The position numbers were made by a program, and so were the translations under genes. 64,000 nt of DNA from JANNOG01 sp031398915 (lineage in GTDB: Bacteria; Actinomycetota; Actinomycetes; Actinomycetales; JBBAYJ01). Below the pieces are notes generated by a model. That model made no database searches. It was given only the letters and a program-made list of their open reading frames with translations, and was not told the DNA's origin. Below are positions 9,091 to 17,964 of this stretch, one piece after another. The DNA lies in assembly GCA_031398915.1 (NCBI GenBank), contig JANNOG010000032.1:1-64000 (forward strand), read 5' to 3'. Position 1 is the first letter of the stretch. Each line of letters starts with the position of its first letter.

Positions 9091-12000
9091 CCGACACCGC
9101 AGGCGAGCTGCACAGCCACGGCTTCGATCCGATCGGCCCGCTGCCGACCGGCACGACCGTCCTCGAGGCGAGTGCGGGTACCGGCAAGACGTACGCCATC
9201 GAGGCGCTCGCCGTGCGCTACGTGGCCGAGGGGGTGACCTCACTCGACCGTCTGCTCGTCGTGACGTTCGGCCGCAACGCCACCGCCGAACTGCGCGAGC
9301 GGGTCCGCGCCAGGTTCGTGGTCGTCCACCGGGGGCTGCACTCGGCGGCGCCGGACATGGTCGCGCCCGGCCAGATGACTGATCCGCTGATCGGTCACCT
9401 GGGTGGGGCCGACCGCGATCTGCACCGCGAGCGACTGGGCGCTGGCCTGTCGACGTTCGACGCCTCGACCATCGAGACGACACATGGGTTCTGTAACCAG
9501 ATGCTGCGGGGTCTCGGTCTGGGCGCCGATGCCGACCTGACGCCGGAGCTCACCGACGACAGCGATGACCTGCTGCAAGAGGTCCTCACCGACCTGTACC
9601 TGTCCGAGTACGGACGGCGCGACTCACCGTCGCCGTCCGTCGCGTTGGCGAAGGTGCTGGCGCCGGCGCGCGCCGCGCTGGCACATCCCGACGCCGCCGT
9701 GATCGCCACGCAGCAGGATCCGGCTGCACTCGAGCGCGTTCGGCTGGCACTGGCGGCTCGGGTGGGTGTGGGCGAGCGCAAACGCGAGCGTCAGCTGCGC
9801 GATTACGACGACATGCTCACCAGCCTGCGTGACGCGCTGGTCGCACCCGACTCGGGCGAGGCGGCCTGCGCTCGACTGCGTGATCGATACCGGGTCGTGC
9901 TGGTCGACGAGTTTCAGGACACCGACCCGGTGCAGTGGCAGATTCTGCGCACGGCATTCCATGGTCACTCGACGATGATCCTGGTGGGCGATCCCAAACA
10001 GGCGATCTATGCGTTCCGTGGCGGCGACGTGGCCACCTACCGCAGCGCGACCCGCGAGGCCGACACGACATACGGTCTGGACGTCAACCGGCGCAGTGAC
10101 GCCGCCGTCGTCGCCGGGGTCCAGCACATCCTCGGTGGAGCCCAACTGGGCGAGGGCATCACCGTCGCGCCGGTACGAGCCGCACAACAGACAGCACGGC
10201 TGGTGGGTGCCCCGGTTGCGGCCGCCGTCCGGATCCGGGCCATCGCGCGTCCCCGCTCCGACATGACGACGATGCCGGCGGTGGCGACGTTGCGTGCCCA
10301 GGTGGCCGTCGACGTCGCCACCGATCTGGTCTCACTGCTCGCCGGAACTGCCACGTACACCGACGGCGCCACGTCACGCCCGATCACGGCCGCCGACGTC
10401 GCCGTTCTGGTGCGCACCAACGAACAGGGATCGCTGGTCCGCAACGCCCTGGTGACAGCCGGAGTACCGGTGACGTTGTCGGGGGCTGCCAGTGTCTTCG
10501 CCAGCGAGGCCGCCGCTGATTGGTGGGTCCTGCTGCAAGCGATCGCTGCGCCACACCGCTCCCGTCGAGTGGCCCGGGCCGCCCTCACGGTCTTCGTCGG
10601 CTGGTCCGCACAACGGTTGGCGATCAGTGCGCACGACCAACTGGATCGGCTCACCGACACCGTCCGGCAGTGGGGCCGAGTGCTGGAAGCCTCCGGTGTC
10701 GCCGCGCTGCTGGAGGCGGCGACCACCGCTACCGACCTACCGGCACGGGTGCTCGGCGTCGACGGTGGCGAGCGGGTGCTCACCGACATCCGCCACGTCG
10801 CCCAGGCGTTGCACGCCGCGTCGACCGAGGGCCACCGCGGTGTCGCGGCCTTGACGACGTGGTTGGGCAGCCGAATCACCGAGGCGACGGCCGATCGCTC
10901 GGAAGATCGCAGCCAACGCCTCGACTCCGACGCGCACGCCGTGCCGGTCCTCACCATTCACCGCAGCAAGGGCTCCCAGTACCCCGTGGTCTACGCGCCG
11001 TATCTGTGGGACCGCTACGTCCCAGCGACCCCGGACATCGTGCGATGGCACGACGACGCGGGGTCGCGAGTGATCGGCGTCGCCCGACCGGCGAGTTTCG
11101 GCGGGCGTGACGGTCCCGCCGGACCCGACTACGCCGAAGCACTGCGGCGCCATCAGGCCGAGGAGTCAGGCGAGGACCTCCGGCTGCTCTACGTCGCACT
11201 CACTCGGGCCGCGAGTCACGTCGTGACATGGTGGGCTCCGGGGCGAACCACGCCGGGATCACCGTTACATCGCCTCGTGTTCGGCGGGCGCAGCGGCGGC
11301 GACGTACCCACCGAGGTGCCGGTGGCCAGCGATGCCGAGTCGCACGCGGTGCTCCGGGCGGTGGCCGAGGCATCGGCGGGCACAGTCGCCTTCGAGATCG
11401 TCGAACCCGCAGCCGTGGACGCCGTGCCGAATCGGTTGCCGGTGGCCACCGCGGACCCGGCTGGACTGACGGTTCGCGCCTTCAGCCGCGGGATCGACTC
11501 GACCTGGCGTCGGACGTCCTACTCCCGGCTGACCAGTGCCGCTCACGACGCCGCGTACGGCCACGTACCGTCGGACGCGATCTCGTCGGCCGACGTGGGA
11601 TCACCGGACGGCCCGGCCGTGACCAACGAGCCCGAGACCGGCCGGCTCGACGACGAGAGCGTCGACGGCGTCGACCCGGTCCTGCCGGACGCGCCACAGA
11701 TCCCCGACGACCCCGCGGAACCGTTGCGTTCGGTGCTCTCCCCGATGTCTCACCTGCCGGTGGGAGCCGCCTTCGGCACCGTCGTGCACGCCATCCTCGA
11801 AGCGGTGGATCCCGCCTCACCCGATCTCGTGTCGGACCTCACCCGCCATGCCCTGGCCCTGCGCGGGCCGGTGTCCATCAGGGACGCCCAGCTGGTGGGG
11901 CCCGCTCTCGTGCCATCGCTGCAGACCCCACTCGGCGTGCTCGCGCACGGTCGTCGACTGGTCGACATCGGCGCGCGCGATCGATTGAGCGAGATGGAGT

Positions 12001-12560
12001 TCGAACTGCCGCTGGGCGGGGGTGGCATCAGTCAGATCGCGCAGGTCCTGCGCGAAGAACTGGCCGCCGACGACCCGCTGCGGGACTACGCCACGGACCT
12101 GGACGGGCTGGCTCGTCACGACGACCCATCCGGTCAGGGGCGGCACCTGCGGGGGTACCTGACCGGCAGCATGGACGCCGTCCTCCGAGTTCGCGACGCC
12201 CAGGGGGAGCCGAGTTACGTGGTGGTCGACTACAAGACGAATTGGTTGGGCCCCGGGCGCAACGAGGATCTGACCGCCTGGCACTACCGCCCGGACGCGC
12301 TGGTCGCTGCGATGCGGTCGGCTCATTACCCGTTACAGGCACTGTTGTATTCGGTGGCGTTGCATCGGTTCCTTCGGTGGCGCCAACCCGATTACGAGCC
12401 CTCACGTCACCTGGGCGGGTGCCTGTACCTATTCCTGCGCGGGATGGTCGGGCCGCAGTCGGTTCCCGTGGGAGCCGACCACCCGGGTGTGTTCAGTTGG
12501 CAGCCCGGCGCGGCGGTGGTGCTCGCGCTGTCCGACCTACTCGACGGGCGACGCCCGTGA
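9087..12560 (+). CDS. recB: Exodeoxyribonuclease V subunit beta (RecB)
   Basis: The 1157-residue RecB, the 3'-5' helicase and nuclease subunit of RecBCD. It has Walker A ASAGTGKT at residues 28-35, the helicase Ia-like block FDASTIETTHGFCNQML, Walker B LVDEFQDTDPVQWQ, motif III LVGDPKQAIYAFRGGD and the UvrD-type motif LLYVALTRA. The C-terminal RecB-family nuclease domain carries VVDYKTNWLG, the D-x-K active site that cuts the DNA strands. The GTG at 9087 overlaps the recC stop (GTGA), so translation is coupled. Length is normal. An internal region rich in Asp and Glu (about residues 830-880) looks like a linker between helicase and nuclease parts. Confidence 0.95.
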   Translation: MTDTAGELHSHGFDPIGPLPTGTTVLEASAGTGKTYAIEALAVRYVAEGVTSLDRLLVVTFGRNATAELRERVRARFVVVHRGLHSAAPDMVAPGQMTDPLIGHLGGADRDLHRERLGAGLSTFDASTIETTHGFCNQMLRGLGLGADADLTPELTDDSDDLLQEVLTDLYLSEYGRRDSPSPSVALAKVLAPARAALAHPDAAVIATQQDPAALERVRLALAARVGVGERKRERQLRDYDDMLTSLRDALVAPDSGEAACARLRDRYRVVLVDEFQDTDPVQWQILRTAFHGHSTMILVGDPKQAIYAFRGGDVATYRSATREADTTYGLDVNRRSDAAVVAGVQHILGGAQLGEGITVAPVRAAQQTARLVGAPVAAAVRIRAIARPRSDMTTMPAVATLRAQVAVDVATDLVSLLAGTATYTDGATSRPITAADVAVLVRTNEQGSLVRNALVTAGVPVTLSGAASVFASEAAADWWVLLQAIAAPHRSRRVARAALTVFVGWSAQRLAISAHDQLDRLTDTVRQWGRVLEASGVAALLEAATTATDLPARVLGVDGGERVLTDIRHVAQALHAASTEGHRGVAALTTWLGSRITEATADRSEDRSQRLDSDAHAVPVLTIHRSKGSQYPVVYAPYLWDRYVPATPDIVRWHDDAGSRVIGVARPASFGGRDGPAGPDYAEALRRHQAEESGEDLRLLYVALTRAASHVVTWWAPGRTTPGSPLHRLVFGGRSGGDVPTEVPVASDAESHAVLRAVAEASAGTVAFEIVEPAAVDAVPNRLPVATADPAGLTVRAFSRGIDSTWRRTSYSRLTSAAHDAAYGHVPSDAISSADVGSPDGPAVTNEPETGRLDDESVDGVDPVLPDAPQIPDDPAEPLRSVLSPMSHLPVGAAFGTVVHAILEAVDPASPDLVSDLTRHALALRGPVSIRDAQLVGPALVPSLQTPLGVLAHGRRLVDIGARDRLSEMEFELPLGGGGISQIAQVLREELAADDPLRDYATDLDGLARHDDPSGQGRHLRGYLTGSMDAVLRVRDAQGEPSYVVVDYKTNWLGPGRNEDLTAWHYRPDALVAAMRSAHYPLQALLYSVALHRFLRWRQPDYEPSRHLGGCLYLFLRGMVGPQSVPVGADHPGVFSWQPGAAVVLALSDLLDGRRP

Positions 12561-14605
12561 CCAGTGACGGCACGGTCGCGACCAGCGCCTCGGCAGAAGG
12601 TGTCCGCGATCCCCATGACCCACGGGCAGCCCGGAATGCCGTTGGGCTGTTGCGGACGTTCACCGACGCGGGTGTGCTCGACGCTGCGGACGTCCACGTG
12701 GCGACCGCACTCGCCGATCTCGGCGGCGAGCCCGACCTGCGACTGAGGCTGGCCGCCGCACTGGCGGTGCGAGCTGTCCGATTGGGTTCGGTATGCGTGG
12801 ATCTGGCAACCGTCCACCTCACGGTGGGTGCCGCAGAGGCTGGTCCTGCCGCCGGTGATCCCCGGCCGGGTGGACAGTCCCTGGATTGGCCGGATCCTGC
12901 GGAATGGCTGGCCGCGGTCCGCTCCAGCGCCCTCGTCGACGCGAACCCGGTCGGAACGGAGTCGGTGCAGGTGAGGCCGTTGCGGGTGTCAGGGTCTCTG
13001 CTGTATCTGGACCGTTACTGGCGCGAGGAGGAGTCGGTGAGGGCTCACCTGGACGACCGAGGGTCACGGTGGCTGCCCGTTCCCGACCTGGATCGTGCTG
13101 CGGAGTCATTGGACCGCCTGTTCACGGACCCCCACGCGGGGCGGCAACGTCTGGCCGTGGGCCTGTGCGCCCTGTCGCCGATCGTGGTGATCGCGGGCGG
13201 GCCCGGCACGGGCAAGACCTCCACCGTGGCTCGACTCTTGGCGGTGCTGGCGGATCAACCTGGTGCCGTACCGCGGATCGCGCTCGCGGCTCCCACGGGC
13301 CGGGCCGCTGCCCGGCTCCAAGAGGCTGTCGCCGCCTCGTTGACAGACCCGGTGATCAGTTCCGACGTCCGGACCGTGCTGGCCGGCGTCACCGCGTCGA
13401 CCATCCACCGACTCCTGGTGTGGTTGCCCGGTACGGGTGGCAGATTCCGCCATCACCGTGGCAACCGTCTGCCACACGACGTGGTGGTGATCGACGAGAC
13501 CTCGATGGTGTCGTTGACCCTGATGTCGCGACTGCTGGACGCGGTACGACCAGATGCCCGCCTCGTCCTGGTGGGCGACCCCGATCAGCTCGCGTCTGTC
13601 GAGGCGGGGGCGGTGTTGGCCGACATCGTGGCCCGTCAGCCGGCACCCGCCTCCACCAGTTCGTCGGCAATCCTCGCCCGGATCACGCGGCTGCGTGGTG
13701 GTGACACCGACTCACCCGACGAGGCTGCGCCGCGCCCCGCCGACACTGTTGACCCCGCCGACCCCGCCGACCCCGCCGATCTCGTCGACGTCGTCGGTCG
13801 TCGTGTCGTGCGCCTGGAGCACGCGTTCCGGTTCACGGCCGACACGGCCATACCAGCTCTGGCGGATGCCATCCGGCGCGGCGACGTCGACCAGACGCTT
13901 GCTCTCCTGGCTCACCCCGGTCGCGGTGTCGAGTTCGTCGCCACGGAGGCCAACACGCTCGGCGCCGCCGACTCGGTGCGTCCCGACATCACCACCGCCG
14001 CTCGCACCGTCGTCGAGGCCGCCCGCAGCGGGGACGCCACCTCCGCGCTGGCGGCCATGACGTCACATCGGGTCTTGTGCGCCCACCGCGACGGTCCGGC
14101 GGGCGCACTGCGCTGGTCGACAGCGATCGAGGGATGGCTGCGAGCGGCGAGCCCCGGCTACGGCGCCGAGGGTGAGTGGTCGATCGGACGCGTGGTGATC
14201 CTGACCGCTAACGACTACGACCTGGGCCTGTTCAACGGTGACACCGGGGTCGTGATCGCCGGTCCTGCCGGCACCCCGGTCGTCGTGTTCGCGGCCAGCG
14301 ACGGCGAACGGGTGGTCGCTCCGTCACGGTTGGCCACCGTCGTCGCGGCCCACGCCGTCACCGTCCATCGGGCACAGGGCAGTCAGTTCGACGGCGTGAG
14401 CGTCGTGTTGCCAGGGCCGGAGTCACCGATCCTCACGCGTGAGCTGCTGTACACCGCGCTCACCCGCGCCCGATCCCGGGTCAGGGTGGTCGGCTCGCTG
14501 GAGGCGGTGGCCGCCGCCGTGGGCCGCCCGGTCACCCGAGCCAGTGGGCTGCGGGTGCCTCGCCCGGCACTGTCTGCCGCGTCACATGACGTGGTGGCGA
14601 GCTGA
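12557..14605 (+). CDS. recD: Exodeoxyribonuclease V subunit alpha (RecD)
   Basis: The 682-residue RecD, a superfamily 1B 5'-3' helicase of RecBCD. Walker A IAGGPGTGKTST lies near residues 213-224, followed by LAAPTGRAAARLQEA (motif Ia), VVIDETSMVS (Walker B), LVGDPDQLASVEAG (motif III) and VTVHRAQGSQFDGVSVVLP with LLYTALTRA (motifs V and VI). The GTG at 12557 overlaps the recB stop as GTGA. Between motifs III and IV is an inserted linker with a DPA tripeptide repeat from three 9-bp direct repeats (see 13751). The gene is convergent with msrA. Confidence 0.95.
   Translation: MTSDGTVATSASAEGVRDPHDPRAARNAVGLLRTFTDAGVLDAADVHVATALADLGGEPDLRLRLAAALAVRAVRLGSVCVDLATVHLTVGAAEAGPAAGDPRPGGQSLDWPDPAEWLAAVRSSALVDANPVGTESVQVRPLRVSGSLLYLDRYWREEESVRAHLDDRGSRWLPVPDLDRAAESLDRLFTDPHAGRQRLAVGLCALSPIVVIAGGPGTGKTSTVARLLAVLADQPGAVPRIALAAPTGRAAARLQEAVAASLTDPVISSDVRTVLAGVTASTIHRLLVWLPGTGGRFRHHRGNRLPHDVVVIDETSMVSLTLMSRLLDAVRPDARLVLVGDPDQLASVEAGAVLADIVARQPAPASTSSSAILARITRLRGGDTDSPDEAAPRPADTVDPADPADPADLVDVVGRRVVRLEHAFRFTADTAIPALADAIRRGDVDQTLALLAHPGRGVEFVATEANTLGAADSVRPDITTAARTVVEAARSGDATSALAAMTSHRVLCAHRDGPAGALRWSTAIEGWLRAASPGYGAEGEWSIGRVVILTANDYDLGLFNGDTGVVIAGPAGTPVVVFAASDGERVVAPSRLATVVAAHAVTVHRAQGSQFDGVSVVLPGPESPILTRELLYTALTRARSRVRVVGSLEAVAAAVGRPVTRASGLRVPRPALSAASHDVVAS
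13751..13777 (+). repeat. Three 9-bp direct repeats in recD
   Basis: GACCCCGCC is repeated three times in tandem and in frame, coding for a DPA repeat in a non-conserved linker. Copy number could vary without breaking the frame. Confidence 0.8.
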
Positions 14606-14618
14606 CGTGGTGACGGGC

Positions 14619-14640
14619 GGCCTCAGGCTGTGGCGAGGCC
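14619..14640. terminator. Possible hairpin at the recD/msrA convergence
   Basis: GGCCTC and GAGGCC form a 6-bp perfect stem with a 10-base loop, spanning the msrA stop. There is no T-run, so a terminator role is weakly supported. Confidence 0.25.
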
Positions 14641-15306
14641 GACCTGACCGTGCTGCTCGGGTGAGTACGCCACCTGGCAGAACCCGTGATTGCAGTATCC
14701 GAACGGATTCTTGTGCAGGTATTGCTGGTGGTAGTCCTCGGCGTAATAGAACGGGCCCACCTCTTCTGCTGCGCGTACCTCGGTGCTGATCCGGCCATAT
14801 CCCTTACCGGTCAACGCCGCTTGATACCGCTGCAGCGACGTGGCCGCCACGGCCGCCTGCTGGGCCGTACTGGGGTACAGCGCGGACCGGTACTGAGTGC
14901 CGACATCGTTGCCCTGCCGGTTCAGCGTGGTGGGGTCGTGGTTCTCCCAGAACTCCTTGAGGAGTGCCTCGTAGCTGGTGACGCTCGGATCGAAGACGAC
15001 CAGGACGCTTTCGGCGTGTCCGGTCTGCGCGGTGCACGTCTCCTCGTACGTGGGGTTGGGGGTGTGCCCGCCCATATAACCGACCGCCGTCGTCCAGACA
15101 CCGGGCATCCGCCAGTAGATCCGCTCGAGTCCCCAGAAGCACCCCGCTGCCAAGTAGGCGACCTCGTGGCCGTCGGGCCACGGTGGTGTCATCGGGTTAC
15201 CGAGCACCGCGTTGGTCGCCGGCACCGCCACTGCCGTCTCACGCCCCGGGAGAGCGTCGTCACGGGACACCATCGACTGCTTGTTGAATCGCGAACCGAA
15301 GATCAT
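14623..15306 (-). CDS. msrA: Peptide-methionine (S)-S-oxide reductase MsrA
   Basis: A 227-residue MsrA that reduces methionine-S-sulfoxide in proteins and so repairs oxidative damage. The catalytic motif GCFWG is at residues 55-59 with Cys56 as nucleophile. Family blocks GYMGGHTPNPTYEE and NRQGNDVGTQYRSALY follow. The C-terminal GYCNHGFCQ carries two recycling cysteines. The 40-residue N-terminal extension before the catalytic domain is common in actinobacterial MsrA. The ATG at 15306 has GGAGG five bases upstream; a further upstream ATG at 15363 lacks support. It is divergent from the metB-like gene. Confidence 0.95.
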   Translation of the reverse strand: MIFGSRFNKQSMVSRDDALPGRETAVAVPATNAVLGNPMTPPWPDGHEVAYLAAGCFWGLERIYWRMPGVWTTAVGYMGGHTPNPTYEETCTAQTGHAESVLVVFDPSVTSYEALLKEFWENHDPTTLNRQGNDVGTQYRSALYPSTAQQAAVAATSLQRYQAALTGKGYGRISTEVRAAEEVGPFYYAEDYHQQYLHKNPFGYCNHGFCQVAYSPEQHGQVGLATA

Positions 15307-15367
15307 CTGTTCCTCCACTGCTGGTACCTGGACAACCACCGAGATCACGGGAACGTTCCCCACTCGC

Positions 15368-15373
15368 TAGCCT
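15368..15373 (+). promoter_or_regulatory. -10 box of a leaderless promoter for the metB-like gene
   Basis: TAGCCT (TANNNT) with a six-base gap to the GTG at 15380. No S-adenosylmethionine or other riboswitch can fit in the short divergent gap. Confidence 0.45.
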
Positions 15374-15379
15374 CAGGTC

Positions 15380-16606
15380 GTGATCACCGACTTCTCGACA
15401 ACCGGATTCGCCACTCGGGCCATCCACTCCGGGCAAGACCCAGATCCCGCCACCGGCGCGGTCGTCACGCCGATCTACGCCACCAGCACCTACGCCCAAG
15501 ACGGTGTCGGCGGCCTACGCGACGGCCTGGGTACGGGGTACGAGTATTCGCGCTCGGGTAACCCGACCCGTACCGCGTTGGAGTCGGCGCTGGCGGCCCT
15601 CGAGGCACCTCGGGGCGGACACGCCCGGGGCCTGACCTTCGCCTCGGGCCTGGCAGGCGAGGACGCCCTGATCCGTACGGTGACCCGTCCGGGTGATCAC
15701 ATCGTCGTCGGCAACGACGCATACGGCGGCACGTACCGGCTGATCTCCAAGATCGCCGGCCCGTGGGGCGTCGAGCACACCACCACCGACATGAGCGACG
15801 CCACCGCGGTCGCCGCTGCCGCTCGACCCGGTCGCACCCGCCTGGTCTGGTTGGAGACCCCGACCAACCCTCTGCTGGGTGTGGCCGACATCAGTGCAGT
15901 GGCGGAGGCGGCGCACAGTGTCGGGGCGCTGTTGGTGGTGGACAGCACGTTCGCCAGCCCCTACCTGCAGAACCCGCTGGAACTCGGCGCAGACGTGGTC
16001 GTCCATTCGACGACGAAGTACATCGGTGGCCACTCCGACGTGGTCGGCGGCGCCCTGGTCGTCGCGGACGGACCACTCGATCCACACACCGGAGAGTCGT
16101 TGGCCGACCGGTTGGCCTACCACCAGAACGCCATGGGAGCAGTGCCTGGCCCGTTCGACGCGTTCCTGACGCTGCGCGGTCTCAAGACTCTGGCGGTGCG
16201 GATGGACCGTCACTGCGACAACGCCGAGGCAGTCGTGGCCTTCCTGGCGAACCATCGGGGCGTCGCTCGGGTCCTCTACCCCGGGGTAGCAGACAGCGTG
16301 GGCCACGACGTCGCCCTCAAGCAGATGCGCCGATTCGGGGGCATGGTGTCGGTGCGCCTGGCGGGCGGGGCACCAGTGGCGCTCGCGATGTGTGCTGCCA
16401 CTCGGGTGTTCACCCTGGCCGAGAGCCTGGGCGGCGTCGAATCACTGATCGAGTACCCGGCGACCATGACCCACGCCAGTGTGGCCGGTTCTGCCCTCGA
16501 AGTCCCTGACGACCTCGTGCGGTTGTCGGTGGGTATCGAGGACATCGACGATCTGATCGCCGACCTCGACCGCGCCCTCTCGGCCGCCGCCACGAGCCGC
16601 CACTGA
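15380..16606 (+). CDS. metB: Cystathionine gamma-synthase / gamma-lyase (Cys/Met metabolism PLP enzyme)
   Basis: A 408-residue pyridoxal-phosphate enzyme of the Cys/Met metabolism family. The PLP lysine is Lys213 in HSTTKYIGGHSDVVGGALV. Other family marks are the YEYSRSGNPTR tetramer-contact block, the SGLAGEDALI segment, and the C-terminal SLGGVESLIEYPATMTHASV. It would form cystathionine from an activated homoserine and cysteine, or cleave cystathionine; sequence alone does not separate metB from the actinobacterial gamma-lyases. The GTG at 15380 is favoured by the nearby -10 box. It ends directly against the convergent RraA-like gene. Confidence 0.88.
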   Translation: MITDFSTTGFATRAIHSGQDPDPATGAVVTPIYATSTYAQDGVGGLRDGLGTGYEYSRSGNPTRTALESALAALEAPRGGHARGLTFASGLAGEDALIRTVTRPGDHIVVGNDAYGGTYRLISKIAGPWGVEHTTTDMSDATAVAAAARPGRTRLVWLETPTNPLLGVADISAVAEAAHSVGALLVVDSTFASPYLQNPLELGADVVVHSTTKYIGGHSDVVGGALVVADGPLDPHTGESLADRLAYHQNAMGAVPGPFDAFLTLRGLKTLAVRMDRHCDNAEAVVAFLANHRGVARVLYPGVADSVGHDVALKQMRRFGGMVSVRLAGGAPVALAMCAATRVFTLAESLGGVESLIEYPATMTHASVAGSALEVPDDLVRLSVGIEDIDDLIADLDRALSAAATSRH

Positions 16607-17221
16607 TCAGATCTCGGGGTGGATGCCCAGCGCGCTCAGCGACGTGGCGCCATGGTCGATGCGGGTCATGGCCACGCGCTCGACCTCGACGCGCCGACGT
16701 GCCGCGTCGACGGTCGAGGTCAACAGTCCGCCGGCCACCACCACGACGCCGTCCGGGTCGGCGACCACCCAGTCGCCGGGTCGGACGGCGCCTGCCCCGA
16801 TGGTGATGGTGACCTGATGGACTCCTGGGGCCCGCTTCGATGTCCCCGCCACGGCCACGCCCCGACCGAAGGCGCCGAACCCCGCGAGTCGTAGCGCCTC
16901 GACGTCACGGATGCCTGCGCTGGTCACCACTCCGACGACGCCACGCGCCTGGGCTGCGCGCATCAACACCTCGCCCCACACCCCGTACGCCGCGCCTCCC
17001 GGACTGCCGACACAGAGCACCTCGCCTGGTCGGGCCTTCTCCAGCGCGAGGTGAACCCCCAGGTTGTCGCCGGGTGGCAGCCATACCGTGCGACACGGGC
17101 CGGCGGCCCGTGCACCGTCCCACACCCCGGTGATGGTCCGGCCGAGCCACCCCCGTCTGCCCGTCGCCTCGTGGAGCGTGGACGATCCCAGATCGAGCAG
17201 CTCACGGGCGGTGTCGGTCAC
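16607..17221 (-). CDS. RraA-like / 4-hydroxy-4-methyl-2-oxoglutarate aldolase family protein
   Basis: A 204-residue member of the RraA/HMG-aldolase fold. These metal-dependent enzymes cleave HMG-type or oxaloacetate-type substrates to pyruvate at the end of aromatic or branched acid breakdown. The substrate-site block GGAAYGVWGEVLMRAA is at about residues 75-90 and the conserved Arg105-Asp106 pair is in VVTSAGIRDVEAL. The presence of this pair makes an aldolase more likely than an RNase E inhibitor. The GTG at 17221 overlaps the stop of the upstream gene as GTGA. It is the last gene of the minus-strand catabolic operon that begins with the ABC importer at 24.8 kb. Confidence 0.85.
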   Translation of the reverse strand: MTDTARELLDLGSSTLHEATGRRGWLGRTITGVWDGARAAGPCRTVWLPPGDNLGVHLALEKARPGEVLCVGSPGGAAYGVWGEVLMRAAQARGVVGVVTSAGIRDVEALRLAGFGAFGRGVAVAGTSKRAPGVHQVTITIGAGAVRPGDWVVADPDGVVVVAGGLLTSTVDAARRRVEVERVAMTRIDHGATSLSALGIHPEI

Positions 17222-17964
17222 GACTGACGCCCGCCGAGCAGGGCGCGCGCCGTCCCCGACAGGACATCGGCCACATCGTCGTCGGCGAAGCCCAGATCGC
17301 TGATCCGGTGGTACTCCGTCGTCGGATCGGCGCGCGGGTGGGCGCTGGCGAACACCAGTCGCTGAGGACCGATCGCATCGGCCAACCTGAGCAGCGTCGA
17401 GGACGTCAACTCGCAGGTGGCGAACAGCAGGCGCGGTGCCGCTGCGGCCAGGCACACGAGCAGTCCGGGGTGCTGATCGCTGTTCACCGCCACCACCACG
17501 GTCACACCGACGTGATCCTCCAGCAGGGCATGGACGCGATCCAGGGGCAGCGACGCGTCCAGGCGCCACAGCAGCAACAGCGGGCGGCGCGACGTTGCCA
17601 GTGCTGCCATCAGCGGGTCGACCAGCCACGACGAGAGGCCGTCGGTGGCCTCCGGCTGGTAGCTGATCACGCCGTTCCAGTCGGGCGGAAGCTCGGCGAC
17701 AGTCGCCACCGCCGGGTCCCAGCCGGGTACCGGATGCCAGGGTCGGCGCTGAATTCGCCTGGCGCGACCGGCTGCCTCGCCCGCCCCGGTTGCCTCGCCC
17801 GCCCCAACTGGCTCGCTCGTCCCCGCGACGATGCCCACCGCCGCCTCGAACAGATCGTCCGGGTGGCTGACAACGCCACCCGCGCCCGAGGCCGCCACCT
17901 CGTCGCACACCAGATCGATGGCCCGGACTCGTACCGTCGCGGGTCCCACCTCAACGCCGGGCAT
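17218..17964 (-). CDS. Amidohydrolase-2-like protein lacking metal ligands (probable non-catalytic paralogue)
   Basis: This 248-residue protein resembles a shortened amidohydrolase_2 barrel. The C-terminal half runs from a buried strand LLLLWRLDA to RLVFASAHPRADPTTEY and an end helix DDVADVLSGTARALLG. In working members the terminal strand reads F-G-S/T-D-x-P; here it is F-A-S-A-H-P (residues 205-210), so the metal-binding aspartate is gone. There is also no N-terminal H-x-H. A non-conserved insert of VGAGEA/TGAGEA type (about residues 53-66) is built from an 18-bp direct repeat. It overlaps the dehydrogenase upstream by 14 bp and the aldolase downstream by 4 bp. It may be a structural or regulatory partner; this is inference. 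Confidence 0.65.
   Translation of the reverse strand: MPGVEVGPATVRVRAIDLVCDEVAASGAGGVVSHPDDLFEAAVGIVAGTSEPVGAGEATGAGEAAGRARRIQRRPWHPVPGWDPAVATVAELPPDWNGVISYQPEATDGLSSWLVDPLMAALATSRRPLLLLWRLDASLPLDRVHALLEDHVGVTVVVAVNSDQHPGLLVCLAAAAPRLLFATCELTSSTLLRLADAIGPQRLVFASAHPRADPTTEYHRISDLGFADDDVADVLSGTARALLGGRQS
17770..17805 (-). repeat. 18-bp direct repeat, two copies
   Basis: Two near-identical 18-bp units with a degenerate third, in frame, code the GAGEA-type insert of the amidohydrolase-like protein. Confidence 0.7.

Noticed and set aside
11228..12556. Long upstream extension of the recD frame inside recB
   Set aside because: The extension is out of frame with recB, lacks RecD likeness and ignores the GTGA junction at 12557.
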